Positions 23,168 to 33,815 of a stretch of DNA of 64,000 nt are shown in pieces. A program made the translations under genes and the position numbers. Below the pieces are notes generated by a model. It made no database searches, had not been told where the DNA came from, and saw only the letters and a list, made by a program, of their open reading frames with translations. The DNA is from Gigaspora margarita (lineage: Eukaryota > Glomeromycota > Glomeromycetes > Diversisporales > Gigasporaceae), in assembly GCA_009809945.1 (NCBI GenBank), contig WTPW01002128.1, forward strand, positions 1-64,000. Direction: 5' to 3'. Each line of letters begins with the position of its first letter. Positions within the stretch are counted from its first letter, which is position 1.

Positions 23168-23176
23168 CTATAAAAA
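23168..23176 (+). promoter_or_regulatory. TATA-like box upstream of the HSP90 relic
   Basis: GCTATAAAAA lies about 50 bp before the ATG at 23221, in a short less AT-rich stretch (GCCGCCGC). Probably the old core promoter; no clear array of nGAAn heat-shock elements was seen between the MITE and the start. Confidence 0.4.
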
Positions 23177-23220
23177 CACAACCATATTTATACATACACC
23201 TATAACGTATTTACACAGAA

Positions 23221-25433
23221 ATGGCTGAAGCTAAACAATTTGCTTTTCAAGCTAAGATATCTCAGCTTATATCAATTATTATTAACACTTTTTACTCAAA
23301 TAAAGAGTAAGTTTGGGGTAAAAAAAAATGCAGTTTAAATATTATTTTAAAATCAAGTGTATAATTTTCTGCAATGTGTTATGACTTAAAGTGCAAGCAC
23401 GTTTGTTGATATTTCTATTTTGAATCTCATAATATAGGATTTTCTTTTGTGAATTAATTTCTAACGCTTCAGATGCTTTGGATAAGATTCGATATGAATC
23501 ACTTACTGATTCTTCAAAACTTAATAACGGACATGAACTTTATATCTAAATCATTCCTGATAAGGAAAATAACATTCTTATGTTACGGGATACTGAAATT
23601 GGCATGACCAAGGTATTATTACATAAAATGATCAAAGATATTGTTCGGAAATAATAGTTGATTTTGTTAACAATAAAATAAATACTTAGGCTGAACTTGT
23701 GAATAATCTTGGTACTATTGCTCGTTTAGGTACTAAAGATTTTATTGAAGCTTTGCAATCTGGTGCTGACATTTCTATGATTGGTCAGTTTGGTGTTGGT
23801 TTCTATTCTGCCTACTTGGTTGCGAACCATGTTCAAGTGATCACAAAGTACAATAATAACGAACATATATTTGGGAATCATCAGCTAGTAAATCGTTCAC
23901 CATCGCCCATGATACAGATAATGAACCAATTGGCCGAGGCACACTTATTAAATTGTTCCTCAAAGAAGATCATTTAGAATATCTTGAAGAACATAAGATT
24001 AGAGAGGTTGTAAAAAAATACTCTGAATTCATTGGCCACCCAATCCAACTTATTGTTGAAAAGAAAGTTGAAAAAGATGAGGAAAATGATAAAAAGAAGA
24101 TAAAGACAGTAGAAATCGAAGAGTTAAACAAAACTAAACCTATCTGGAAAAGAAATTCTGATGATATTAAACATGAAGAATATGCTGTATTCTACAAGTC
24201 TCTAACTAATGATTGGGAGGAACAATTGACCATTAGGCATTTCTCCGTCGAAGGTCAACTAGAATTCAGAACAATTCTATTTATACCATGTCGTGCTCCA
24301 TCCAATCTCTTTGAAACTAAGAAAAAACACAATAACATTAAACTTTACATACGCAGCGTCTTTATTATGGACAATTGTGAAGATTTAATTCCTGAATATC
24401 TTAACTTCATCAAAGGAATAGTTGATTCAAAAGATCTACCGCTTGACATTTCTCGAGAAATACTTCAACAGAGCAAGATTCTTAGAGTTATTCATAAAAA
24501 TATAGTGAAAAATATATAGAGCTATTTTCTGAGGTTGCTAAGGACAGAGAAAATTTTGCAAAATTCTATGAAGCATTTGCCAAAAACATTAAGCTTGAAA
24601 TTTATGAAGATTCTCAGAATCGGCACAAATTAGCTAAATTTCTTTGTTATTATTCCACAAAATTTGCTGATGAACTTACCTCTCTAAAAGATTACATGAC
24701 ACACATGCCAGAAAAACAAAAAGAAATTTACTACATTACAGAAGAAAATCAGCAGGCTATTGAGAATTTGCCATTTTTAGAGGTATTAAAAAAATAAGAG
24801 TATGAAGTCTTACTTATGACCGACCCCATCAATGAATACACTATTTCGCAACTTAAAGAATACGATGGTAAGAAACTTGTATGCATTACAAAGGAAGGGC
24901 TTAAGATTGATGAAGATGAGGAAGAAAAGAAACTGTGTGAAGAAGAAATTAATAAATATGATTATTTGTGCAAGCAAATTAAAGAAATTCTTGGTGATAA
25001 CATTGAAAAGGCAAAAAAAAAATTTATTTAAAGGTGATACCAAGTTTTTTATTTTAATTATTTTAAAATCTATTTTATTTTTTAGGTTCTTGTATCAAAT
25101 CATATTTCAGTGTCACTATGTGTTCTTGTAACTGGACAATACAGTTGGTCTGCTAACTTTGAACGTATCATGAAAGCTCAGGCATTATGTGATTCAAGTA
25201 TGGCATCATATATGTCATCTAAAAAAATTTTGGAAATTAATCCATATCATTCAATCATTAAATTACTTAAAACTAAAGCTAAGGCTGATAAGAATGACAA
25301 GATAGTTAAAGACCTTACATAGCTTCTTTTTGAAACATCACTTGTACATTCTGGTTTTAGTTTGAAAGAACCTTCATTATTAGCTAGCAGAATTTTCAAG
25401 ATGATTCAATTAGGCCTTAATAATGGAAATTAA
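23221..25433 (+). pseudogene. HSP90-like: Cytosolic HSP90 chaperone, decayed multi-exon copy
   Basis: Exon 1 (23221-23306) encodes [20 protein letters not shown] with an AA-GA/GTAAGT donor; exon 2 (23438-23612) continues [20 protein letters not shown]; exon 3 starts at 23690 with [16 protein letters not shown] and [12 protein letters not shown]. The GHKL ATPase, middle domain and C-terminal domain ([19 protein letters not shown]) are all traceable. Lesions: TAA inside the first domain (ELYI-stop-IIPDKEN), Gly to Glu in RDTGIGMTK (RDTEIGMTK, an ATP-site glycine), a one-base loss near 23874 before [15 protein letters not shown], a shift near 24512 ([17 protein letters not shown]), a TAA after FLEVLKK, a disrupted region at 25010-25085, and TAG replacing Trp at 25319. 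The MEEVD end is absent (ends LGLNNGN). Introns are retained, so it arose by DNA duplication or is an inactivated locus, not by retroposition. Confidence 0.95.
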
Positions 25434-26484
25434 TATTTAGATGTAGTTTGGAACACCTAGAATAATATCAAATTATTGTAAAACGATAAGGAAAGTTTCA
25501 TTTATCAGCTGATTTTTTGCAAATAGTAAAATCCCCCTCACTCAATTACAATTATATATAAACATATATATATGTGATATATTAGCATGATATTATGGCA
25601 CTTACTCTCCTGCTAAAAAAAATCAGATAATAAATGACACTTCATAATCTTAAAATATTATGTATTATAACACAAAAAAATATAATAATACTGTATTAAA
25701 GATCTGGATAAGGCATGAACAATTTAAATTTCTTACATGAAGGTGCTCGACAAAAAGTTATGTTTCTAGTATTCTTTAAGAATTTTATTATTAGCATATA
25801 AAACAAATAAAACAAATCATTCATAAAAAAAAATAATAATTGTATAAATTTAGATTTTTAAGTTCCATCACTAAATACAATATCTGAGGATTTATTTAAT
25901 TTAGTAAAACTGATAGCTAACTAAATATTGTTTTGTTATAAATTCTTGTTACAGTAGTTATTGTTTCAAATCACATTTCTATTCTTGCCACAGAATTACA
26001 AGTAATAAAACATATTTTAATTGAACTATTATTTTTTTATGAATTCTAAAGATTTAAACAATTAAAATAATATTAATGAACTTTTATGTACAGTATGTAT
26101 TAATAAGCGTTAACATTATATTGTTGTAATAGGACTTAAAAGTTAAATTCAAATGTTCATACCCCCGTAATGTATTGAAAAAATATAAAAAATATTATTT
26201 GTCATAAATGTTAATGCGGCAATTAAAAATAACCTATTTTTCGTATTGTTAGTCCCATCATCATTGGTGACCATTTGTAATATTTGCAAATTGAACAAAA
26301 GTTCTTTAATATTGTTAAATCTTTTAATTACGAATAGGAAATTTTAATAACAAGTTTTACTTTTATTTCAAAAACCATGTGAAAAAACCTTGCTCTGAAT
26401 TTTAATGTATTCAAAATGCGATATGTATCGCAAAGTTAATAAAAATCTTGTCATGTTTAATTTTAAAATTTTAACAATTTAAAG
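25434..26484. other. Intergenic; fragments of the GGGACTWACAATACG repeat family
   Basis: 25850-25880 (TTTTTAAGTTCCATCACTAA) and 26235-26262 (TTTTTCGTATTGTTAGTCCC) match pieces at 33.4-33.5, 51.5 and 56.4-56.5 kb. No coding sequence. A polyadenylation-like AATAAAA occurs around 26430, before the next gene. Confidence 0.5.
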
Positions 26485-27800
26485 ATGTTTTTTGATCTTA
26501 TATTTTGTGTTGGCGGCCAAACAGGCATAGACAGAATCTTTCAAAATGAATTCTTTGAGTTTTCAAAAGATAAAAAGCAATTGATTAATAATCAAGAATT
26601 CATTGTATACATAACTAATACGATTCGTTTTGTTCTTACCAGTTTTTGTCCAAAAGGTAAAAAATGTGAAAATGGAACTATCGAAAATAAGTACCCAATG
26701 GTAGAATTAGATATTGACAACTATTCTTATAGGACCAATAAAAATATTGAGTTTTCAGATAGTGTGTTGATTATTCAAGGAGATTTAACGAATAATTATA
26801 GTACTCAATATACCATTAATAGAGCTGAAGAATTGAAAAAGAAATTGAAAATTGTGAATGTATTCGCAAGTAAATTAGACGAGGTTGTGAAATGGATTGT
26901 TAATAATAATATATGCTCATTAAATGTCTCTGGAGTGAGGAAAAGTAATTTGTTAGGAGTAGATTTCCAAGTGAAAATGGTTTGCAAAAAGTTTTTGAAC
27001 AATATTCATGATGAAATTCTTCAAAATAGTGGATTTCTTATTTATGATTCAATTAGAAGGTTTTATACTCTCAGTCCGGAAGGTTCTTTTTCATATTTTA
27101 CTGCACAGGAAATTTTTCAAAAAATGCGTGAGAAATGCGCTAATGTTAAAATAGTCCTTTTAAAGGAAAAGAGCAAATTAATTAAAATTCTACCAATACT
27201 AAGATATGATGAGTATCTGTTAGTTCTCACCCAAGTAAACGGAGTTGATATGTTCGAACAAAATCATTTATTTGAAAGGTTTAAAATTAAATTGGAAATT
27301 GAGACACCTTTGAGGTATGTATTACTCTTGGTACAAAATGATATTTCAGGAATAGAAGAATTGTATAGTCACGAATCGGTAGGTAATAGTTATTACCGTA
27401 TTTTTGCAAATTAATGCTCAGGGGTATCATTTCAAATTTGGCCCAAATTAAGCTTAATTCAGCCCATTATTCTAAATAATGCTCATGAGTGTTATTACGT
27501 GAAAATATGGTAGTTGTTTTAATTTAAACAGTATAAAATATTCAACTAAAATTTATTTTATAGGCTTTTGAAGAGTACAAGAATTGGATTTGTATGAAGT
27601 TACCAAACGTTAGGAAAATAAGTGTTGGATCAACTAGCGAAGCAGCAAAAATAGCTTCATTTTCTCATTTAGCGTCGCTTTCAAATATATCATGTTCAAT
27701 GTTGTATAATTTTAACATCTTAGAAACAGATATTTGTGATTTATCAAATAATAAAACCACATTTGTATTTGTAAGCAATCACGAAGGATTAAATATATAA
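26485..27800 (+). CDS. YpsA/putative molybdenum carrier (SLOG-like) domain fused to prephenate-dehydratase-like domain
   Basis: Two exons, 26485-27378 and 27564-27800, give 376 residues without edits; the 185-bp intron has a GTAGGT donor, a TTTTATAG acceptor and phase 0. Residues 8-160 carry the hallmarks of the putative molybdenum carrier/YpsA Rossmann family: GGQTGIDR (10-17), FCPKGKKCENG (54-64), KYPM, YRTNKNIEFSDSVLII (82-97) and LNVSGVRKS (146-154). About 20-25 extra residues sit between GGQTG and CPKG compared with the family as I know it. Residues 190-370 look like a prephenate dehydratase: YTLSPEGSFS (194-203), IEELYSHES (near 290-298), LPNVRKISVGSTSEAAK (311-327), then ILETDICDLSNNKTTFVFV. 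The catalytic TRF motif is TTF, and the PIENS motif and the Gln of SHPQ are absent, so dehydratase activity is doubtful. No ACT domain. A MITE begins right after the stop codon. A role as a ligand-sensing or metal/nucleotide-binding protein is inference. Confidence 0.85.
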
Positions 27801-28318
27801 TTATCAGCTGACTTTGAGCAAGATTTTTAAAAATTAGCATTTTTAACCAGTGTTAAATTAATAAGTTATAGAAAATTTGTTTTATTATAATAGTATCTAA
27901 TAAAAGTTTATCAGTTTTAGCATTAGTTTTTGAATAATTTAGATGGACCAATTAAGGACCAAACAGTGTGGAGGAAAATTTAGCTGATCGGTCCTATCAA
28001 ATTACTCAAAAACTAATGCTAAAACTAATAAACTTATATTAGATACCGTAGAGCGCTGCATATAGTACCATGTGTGACAAATTATTTAGATCAATTTAGA
28101 TAAATTTTTTAAAATATTATTTATACGACTATGCGATATAAAATACATATGAGTTTTAATTTTCCACTATTTAAAATCATGTCACACTGGGGTACTGTAT
28201 GCAGCGCTCTACAGTACTATTATAAAAAAATAAGTTTTCTACAACTTTACTTATTAATTGAACACTAGTTATAAATGCCAATGTTTTACAAATCTTGCTC
28301 AAAGTCAGCTGATAATTA
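27801..28318. mobile_element. Nested MITEs, outer TIR ATTATCAGCTGACTTTGAGC
   Basis: Outer arms: ATTATCAGCTGACTTTGAGC at 27801 and its inverse at 28299-28318, pairing imperfectly over ~80 bp. A second inverted pair (AGTTTTAGCATTAGTTTTTG at 27915 and its inverse at ~28005-28025) and a third (GTAGAGCGCTGCATATAGTACC near 28049 and GGTACTGTATGCAGCGCTCTAC near 28192) lie inside. Three palindromes are stacked in 520 bp, starting immediately after the stop codon of the SLOG-prephenate dehydratase gene. Confidence 0.75.
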
Positions 28319-28675
28319 CTGCGGGACCGTTGCAATCCCTACTAATTCTGTCTGTGCCTAAATGAACAAAAGTCCAGGAACTATTAAAGACATGGGCATA
28401 AACTACCTGACACCATTAAGGATATGAACATAAAGTGCCGGCATGTTATCTAGCAAAGGAATAGGCTTAACACAAGATGCCGGGCAAATTACAGCAATGT
28501 ATAATTAAACAATAAAATTTCTGTGCCCATTTCATGCCTGTGCAATTTGTTTGTTTGGGTACTTTCATGAGCCAGAATGCAGACCCAAATTGATGTTATA
28601 ATTCTTCACGAATTTTAAATAGATGTATCTCCTTAATGGCTCAATATTTTGTGATAAAATTATGTAAAACCCAAT

Positions 28676-28850
28676 ACAGTGAGACCTCTCTAAGTGCACT
28701 CCTTTAGGACTATACTTTAATAACATTCATATAGATAATAATAAGAAAAAGTGCATTTATGGAGGTAAAGTATATATTTGGGCCGGCACTTGAGTGTGCA
28801 TTTAGAGAGGATATGCACTTATAGAGGGTGCATTATCAAATCTTTTAAAA
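28676..28850. mobile_element. Pogo-like MITE with TACAGTGAGACCTCTCTAAG end
   Basis: TACAGTGAGACCTCTCTAAG TGCACT at the left and GTGCATTTAGAGAGG inside at about 28797 form an inverted pair. The same TIR type is seen at 63495-63886. The right end is unclear. Confidence 0.55.
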
Positions 28851-29069
28851 TGTTTTTTTGAAAATCGAAAAAATTGAAAATTTAATTTACAAGAATAATG
28901 CACATTTAAAGTTCAATTTAGATAAACTTAAAACTTATTGTCGCAAAATAATAGGCATGAATATTATTTAGAATAACGTCCAAAATTCATTATTAAAAAA
29001 AAAAAATAAAAAATAAAAAAATTAAACCTCGTCTCATTAAATTCTAATCAGTTTTTTAATTCAATAATA

Positions 29070-29895
29070 CATTACAAGAATTTTTCTGATTTTCTTTCTA
29101 CGGTTTTTGAATTTCCGTTTCTTCAATATCCTCAAGAATTCTATGTTATCTATGAGCTACTTAATCAAATTGGTCGTGCTTATGTGACCAAAAGCTTTGA
29201 ATTTTTGAATCAAATTCCATTACCTAAAAACCTACTGATCCCATCATATCATTTCTTACCTGCTCTTAATAAAATTTTGTCCCCTCATGATAATAAACCA
29301 CATACCTTAAGAGTTTTTGTGAAAGATCATGCATCTAACTTTTTAGAAGCATTTGAAGGAAATTTAGAAGGAAATCCATTAGGATCCAAGAAAATTCTTT
29401 CAAAATTTAAACATATGTTTATAATTAGAAATCCGTAAAGTCATTTTACAAAGCTGCAAATTCTACATATAAAGCTTGGGATAAAGCCTGCGTACCTAAT
29501 TCTGAAAAATATGATATTTTTTTTCTGAAAAAGTTTGGCTCAAAGATTCAAAGATTCTTATGACTTAATTAAGAATGCAACTGGAGAGAAGATATTATTA
29601 GTAGATACTGATGATTTAGTTCGAGAACCAGAAAAAATTTTGAGAAAATATTGAGATGGTCAAAATATTTTGCAGATCAGTATGCAGATTAGTATAGTAT
29701 AGGTCGATTTTTAAATCTATACTATACTGACCAGGTATTATATATATGAGCGTTAGTTTCTATAATTTTGCAGATCCGTATAGTATAATTTTAAAAATTG
29801 GCCTGTACTATACTGATCTGCTATAATTTCAGATGGTCAACATAGAGTTTAAGAAAAAAATGCTTGAATGGAAAAAAGAACGGAATATTTAAAAA
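29070..29895 (+). pseudogene. Sulfotransferase-like P-loop protein relic
   Basis: Reading one frame: SDFLSTVFEFPFLQYPQEFY then a YELLNQIGRAY segment (the place of the usual HEPFG...AYY), FVKDHASNF (29305-29340) and FIIRNP (29418-29436), which is the usual HIR/P-type segment of the fungal sulfotransferase-like family. After TAA at 29437 a shifted frame gives SEKYD, KDSYDLIKNATGEKILLVD, LVREPEKILRKY, then after the inserted element NIEFK-type sequence and MLEWKKERNI-stop. At least two frameshifts, two stops and an insertion (29664-29830) destroy it. The N-terminal phosphosulfate-binding loop was not found. Confidence 0.7.
29664..29830. mobile_element. MITE, 167 bp, inserted in the sulfotransferase-like relic, 9-10-bp TSD
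   Basis: Direct repeats AGATGGTCAA flank it (29654-29663 and 29831-29840), and the host coding sequence resumes after the second copy. Ends AATATTTTGCAGATCAG and inverse CTGATCTGCTATAATTTC. The interior repeats TATAGTATAG words in both orientations. Confidence 0.75.
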
Positions 29896-30147
29896 TAAAT
29901 TTCATAAATTTGTAAATTAAATTTGCACAAAAATATATAAAATTATATAATTTTATTATATAATTGTGTCAAAAGAGTGCACAAAAATATGTTCTCGAGA
30001 TATTGCATTTATTGTGAATTCAGAATTGAATAGCTGCTAATACCTCAGATCAATGTTTAGAAATATTTACTCTATTCTCAAAATTAGTGGTGAAATCTGT
30101 AAACTAATAGTTATTAATAATATAAATTATACAATGAAAAATAATAA

Positions 30148-30210
30148 CAGAGATTTTTTTATCAAAGTTAATATCCTCACTGTGTTGCTACGCAGTACTA
30201 TTAACATTAT
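30148..30210. mobile_element. Small palindromic MITE at the 3' end of the PD-(D/E)XK-like gene
   Basis: ATTTTTTTATCAAAGTTAATATCC is mirrored by TATTAACATTATCTCTTAGA, centre GTTGCTACGCAG. Same family as 9838-9936. It supplies the TAG stop of the gene on the minus strand. Confidence 0.55.
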
Positions 30211-30880
30211 CTCTTAGAACCTTCAGACTTTGATCAATGAGGACCTACATACAAATATATAAAAATGATAGAAATAAAATTGCATAAAAAAATAATAAGT
30301 TAAGACTTACTGACAAAGCTATCACTCTGATAATTAAAATTTTAAGCTTAAAATAATCTGTAAAACAGGACGGAACTTCAATCGTGACGATTTCTTGTAT
30401 TATAACATATCGATCAATAGATATTATCCTTTTAATCACAATGTCAAACCCTTCTGTTGATGCTCCAAAGATTTGAAAATTTTTAGGTAATGAACGCCCT
30501 TTTTTTTCTCTTGAGCAACAATATAATTTATATTATTTCGCATTTGTCTACTTAATTTGGCAAAGTCAGTTTTGATCTTTTTCTGAATCTTATTTGTCGG
30601 GCTTCCTGCAACCTCTAATGTGAAGATTTCATAATTCGAATAATTTTGCATGGTAAAATCTGGTCTAGTTCTGTTTGCGGAATCTTGAGAATTTTGGAGT
30701 TTATTATGTTTTGATGATATTGATGCTGAATCCCTGTAAAGAAATTTTGATATAATTTCTGATATAATTGCAGAGTAATAGAATATACATTACTTACCAA
30801 CTAGTATAAGAACCATTGATATCTGCCAATATATCGATACATGATTCTAAAATCTCTGTACAAAATTTTAATTCAGACAT
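30188..30880 (-). pseudogene. Rhizophagus-type PD-(D/E)XK-like protein, one frameshift
   Basis: Exon 1 (30880-30798) encodes MSELKFCTEILESCIDILAD then INGSYTS, ending at a TTG/GTAAGT donor. Exon 2 (30733-30311) joins in phase and gives W-DSASISSKHNKL, RTRPDF, then EIFTLEVAG, NKIQKKIKTDFAKLSRQMRN and KKKGVHY; one base is missing in an A-run near 30480, after which the shifted frame reads FQIFGASTEGFDIVIKRIIS and EIVTIEVPSCF. Exon 3 from 30244 adds VLIDQSLKVLRDN and runs into a MITE, whose TAG ends it. PDF followed by E-x-x in LEVAG resembles a PD-(D/E)xK nuclease-like core, but the Lys is Ala here. In this fungal family (MSELxF...RKPDF...GEVKP) I recall Lys at that place. With a single homopolymer lesion, an assembly error is possible, so it may be functional. 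Confidence 0.65.
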
Positions 30881-31025
30881 TTTTAATAAAAAAAAATCTC
30901 CCCTTCAGAATTTTTTAAGACTAATTCAATTTATTATTTCAATAAATCAGAGAATTTGAAAGGTCAACTTTTCCATTCATTAGATTAATTCTACAAGTTT
31001 TTAATAATAAGATCTGTATGATATA

Positions 31026-31722
31026 TTACAATTTTTGTACAGTATCAAAAATAAAAGTAATTTGGCATTCTTTTAAAGTTTTAATTCCCAAATTTACTAA
31101 TTTCCGTTTAAGTTCTACTTCTTCGAATATATTTTCAGCATTAAGAGTCTAAATATTATTATAAATGAATTAAAATTATCAAATCAAAACAAGAAAAAGG
31201 AGCATATTCATGTTACTTCTTTATTCTTAAAAATAGAAAATATATTATCTAAATATTCGTTGACCTCTTCATCTAATTCTACATTTGCAGGTGGAAACAA
31301 ATTGTTCAAAAAATGAATTTCATTATTTTTCAATAAGTTGTTTAATCGAATAATATCCAAAATATAGTCCTTAATAAATCTTTTTTTGAAAAAAAAATTA
31401 GAAAATTGAATAATTAACAAACATTTTTATATATCAATAAGTACCTATCATTTTCTGTCTTTTTACGTAAACTGCTCCATAAATTGAAGATAATAGTGCT
31501 TTGCTTTGAAGAAATAACAATAGTTACAGAAAAATAGTCATTTAAAATATGGCTCGCTTTTTTACGGCATCTAACAGGGTATTTTTTATTTTTACTAATT
31601 GCTTTCAAGGATTTTATTCAAATATCTTCATTACATTTTTCAGCTATCATGTAATTGAGAAATTCATCATAACTCCAATTATTTACATTGAAATTTTTAA
31701 AATAGTCATTCACTTCTGGCAT
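31026..31722 (-). pseudogene. Three-exon gene of unknown function with one in-frame TGA
   Basis: Exon 1 (31722-31445) starts ATG and encodes MPEVNDYFKNFNVNNWSYDE, FLNYMIAEKCNEDI, TGA (31620-31618), then IKSLKAISKNKKYPVRCRKK and so on to KKTENDR with an ATAG/GTACTT donor. Exon 2 (31379-31217) joins in phase: FIKDYILDIIRLNNLLKNN ... PPANVELDEEVNEYLDNIFS, ending GAA/GTAACA. Exon 3 (31148-31026) gives TLNAENIFEEVELKRKLVNL and ends IFDTVQKL-TAA. All three junctions keep frame, giving 187 residues apart from the single TGA. The family was not recognised. It lies 146 bp upstream of the PD-(D/E)XK-like gene on the same strand, and in some related fungal proteins similar N-terminal segments precede that domain, so the two may be pieces of one older gene (inference). 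Confidence 0.55.
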
Positions 31723-31729
31723 TCTAAAA

Positions 31730-32330
31730 ATAAAGAAACATAATAAGAATAATGCATGTGAACTATGATTTCTATTAATTTATTTACATAATTTTCTCAG
31801 CAATTAATTAATAAACTACTGCACAACATTCTTTGAGCTCAACTAAACTGCTGCATAGTGTTCTTTGAATTTTTAGACGAATCAAATGATAGACCACTAA
31901 ACTGATACGCAGCATTATTTAAACTGCTGCATAAACGTTCCTCAGTCTAACAGACGAAGCATTAAATAATATCAAATAAACATCATTGAATAATCATACA
32001 GCTCTATCTCTAAATAAGTTCTTACCTAACAAACGTAATACTTCATATGTGAAAGATCCATATCAATATAGATATATTTGTATTTGAAATATTCTTAGGA
32101 AATAATAAAAAACAAGAATTATGCATGTTTTTTTCAATTTTTATGTGAAAGAGGAATGAAGATTTCTGTACTTATCATTATGTACTATATATTTGATTAA
32201 GGGATCGACAATCATTTAACTCAAATTTAGTTATCAATATCTGATATCGATATCGATACATATACGTTTATTTATGCAAGAAACTATATCAGTATAATTT
32301 AATTTTTTTTTATTACTTAAAGAGTTCTGA
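31730..32330. other. No supportable gene
   Basis: 31810-31965 has loose repeats of AAACTGCTGCATA. Otherwise AT-rich with no recognisable feature. Confidence 0.4.
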
Positions 32331-32333
32331 CTA

Positions 32334-32521
32334 CAGTCATATCTGGGTTATATCACTCCTTTTTTCTCTATATGTTTTGGAGATATAACTAAGATTGAGA
32401 TATAACTCAATATATAAAACATATAAAAAAAGAAAATTTATTTTGTCTAAATATGGGGATATAACTAAGGTAACAAATAAGAGGGGATATAATCCAGTGG
32501 AAATATAACCTGGTACGACTG
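32334..32521. mobile_element. Pogo/Tc1-type MITE, 188 bp, TA target
   Basis: TA-CAGTCATATCTGGGTTATATC at the left, and at the right the inverse of CAGTCGTACCAGGTTATATT, then TA. CAGT-starting ends next to TA and a GGTTATAT subterminus are typical for pogo-like MITEs. Confidence 0.75.
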
Positions 32522-33055
32522 TATTTTATTTCAATAATTAAAAAAATAATTTTTTTGCCATTAGATCGATGGTCATAGCAAATACTTATTACGCGATGAG
32601 CAACTCAAAAATTCCTCTGTAGATGAAGATAAGAAGGTACATGAATATGCAAAATAATCTTATTACATTCAGATCTCGATATATCATTTGAATATGCCAA
32701 ATCTCAAAATGGTTTCAACTTGATTGAATCTAACAAATCTGGTTCAATAAATTATTTTCGTTCAATAAACGAATGATTTCACTCGATTGCATTTGGCAAA
32801 TTTTGCTTAAATGTCTGATTTTATTTTCTTGTAGTTTGTTCTTATTTGTCAATAATTCAATTTTTATACGCTAAAATTGTAAAGAATAAAATTTAGCAAA
32901 TAACTAGGTTAGTACAAGCATCATCATGTGTCATTGTAGACAGATATTCTTTTCAAAAGTAATGTTTTTGATTTATTTATATTTTGAATTGATTTTATCT
33001 TAAAATATAACTTTATCATACTAACAAGCCGCTACACTCTGGACAATTGATCAAA

Positions 33056-33253
33056 TCATAAAAATGAATGCTTGCCTTCTTTTAATATTTCAACTTTACT
33101 CATTTTATATATCAACAATTGGTTATTAAGTTTTTTTAAAGAATCATTAATTCTTGCACGTTGTATTTGCTCATATCTTTTACGTTTAAGGCACTTTAAT
33201 TCAGTATTATCACTTCTTATAGATCTCTTCTTAGGAAATAATTGAAACATCAT
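33056..33253 (-). CDS. Small HES-like basic helix-loop-helix protein
   Basis: 65 residues, ATGATG start at 33253, TGA at 33058-33056. After a basic segment (KCLKRKRYEQ) comes QRARINDSLKKLNNQLL, then YKMSKVEILKEG. This lines up with the bHLH of HES-type regulators (RRARINxSLxxLxxLI...SKxEKADILE). The Glu of the DNA-reading helix is present in RYEQ but the following Lys/Arg-Arg-Arg become Gln-Ile-Gln, so DNA contact could be weakened. Helix 2 ends early: a normal protein continues for about ten more residues. A GC-AG or other intron at the end (GAAG/GCAAGC) could extend it but no convincing acceptor exon was found. It could be a truncated gene or a small dominant-negative-type bHLH. Confidence 0.55.
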   Translation of the reverse strand: MMFQLFPKKRSIRSDNTELKCLKRKRYEQIQRARINDSLKKLNNQLLIYKMSKVEILKEGKHSFL

Positions 33254-33815
33254 CAGATCAGAAGATAGAAAATTTGCGTTATCTTTTCATTGTTGCTCAA
33301 CGAATTGATATCTTTATTTTTAATAGAAAATAATATATTCGATTCAAACCTAATTTTTAACAAAAATTTTTAGGTTTATAAATAAGAAAAATAATTATTG
33401 CACTTATTAAATACACAGTGGTGGAACAATACAAAAATAGATGATTCTTAATTATTGCATTTATAAATTATGAATCACGGGGTATGATATTTGAATTTTG
33501 AATTTTTAAGTCCCATAACTAAATACAATATTTTTGCTAGAATACAGTATTATTTGAAAGAAATTTATCTTACAGTACATAAAGTTTATAATAAGAATGT
33601 TATACATACGTATTAATGAACAAAAATTTTAACGCTAGTTTAAATAAAATGATGCATCAATTTAATCCAATTATGTATTGTTTCTATTAGATAACTATTC
33701 AAATCAATACTTTTATTGAAGTATAATTCAAATTTTTTTTTTGCTAACTGTGCAGCGTACTTATTTTTTAGTGTAGAAAATTTTTCCATTCAACTTAGAG
33801 TATCTAGTATATACA

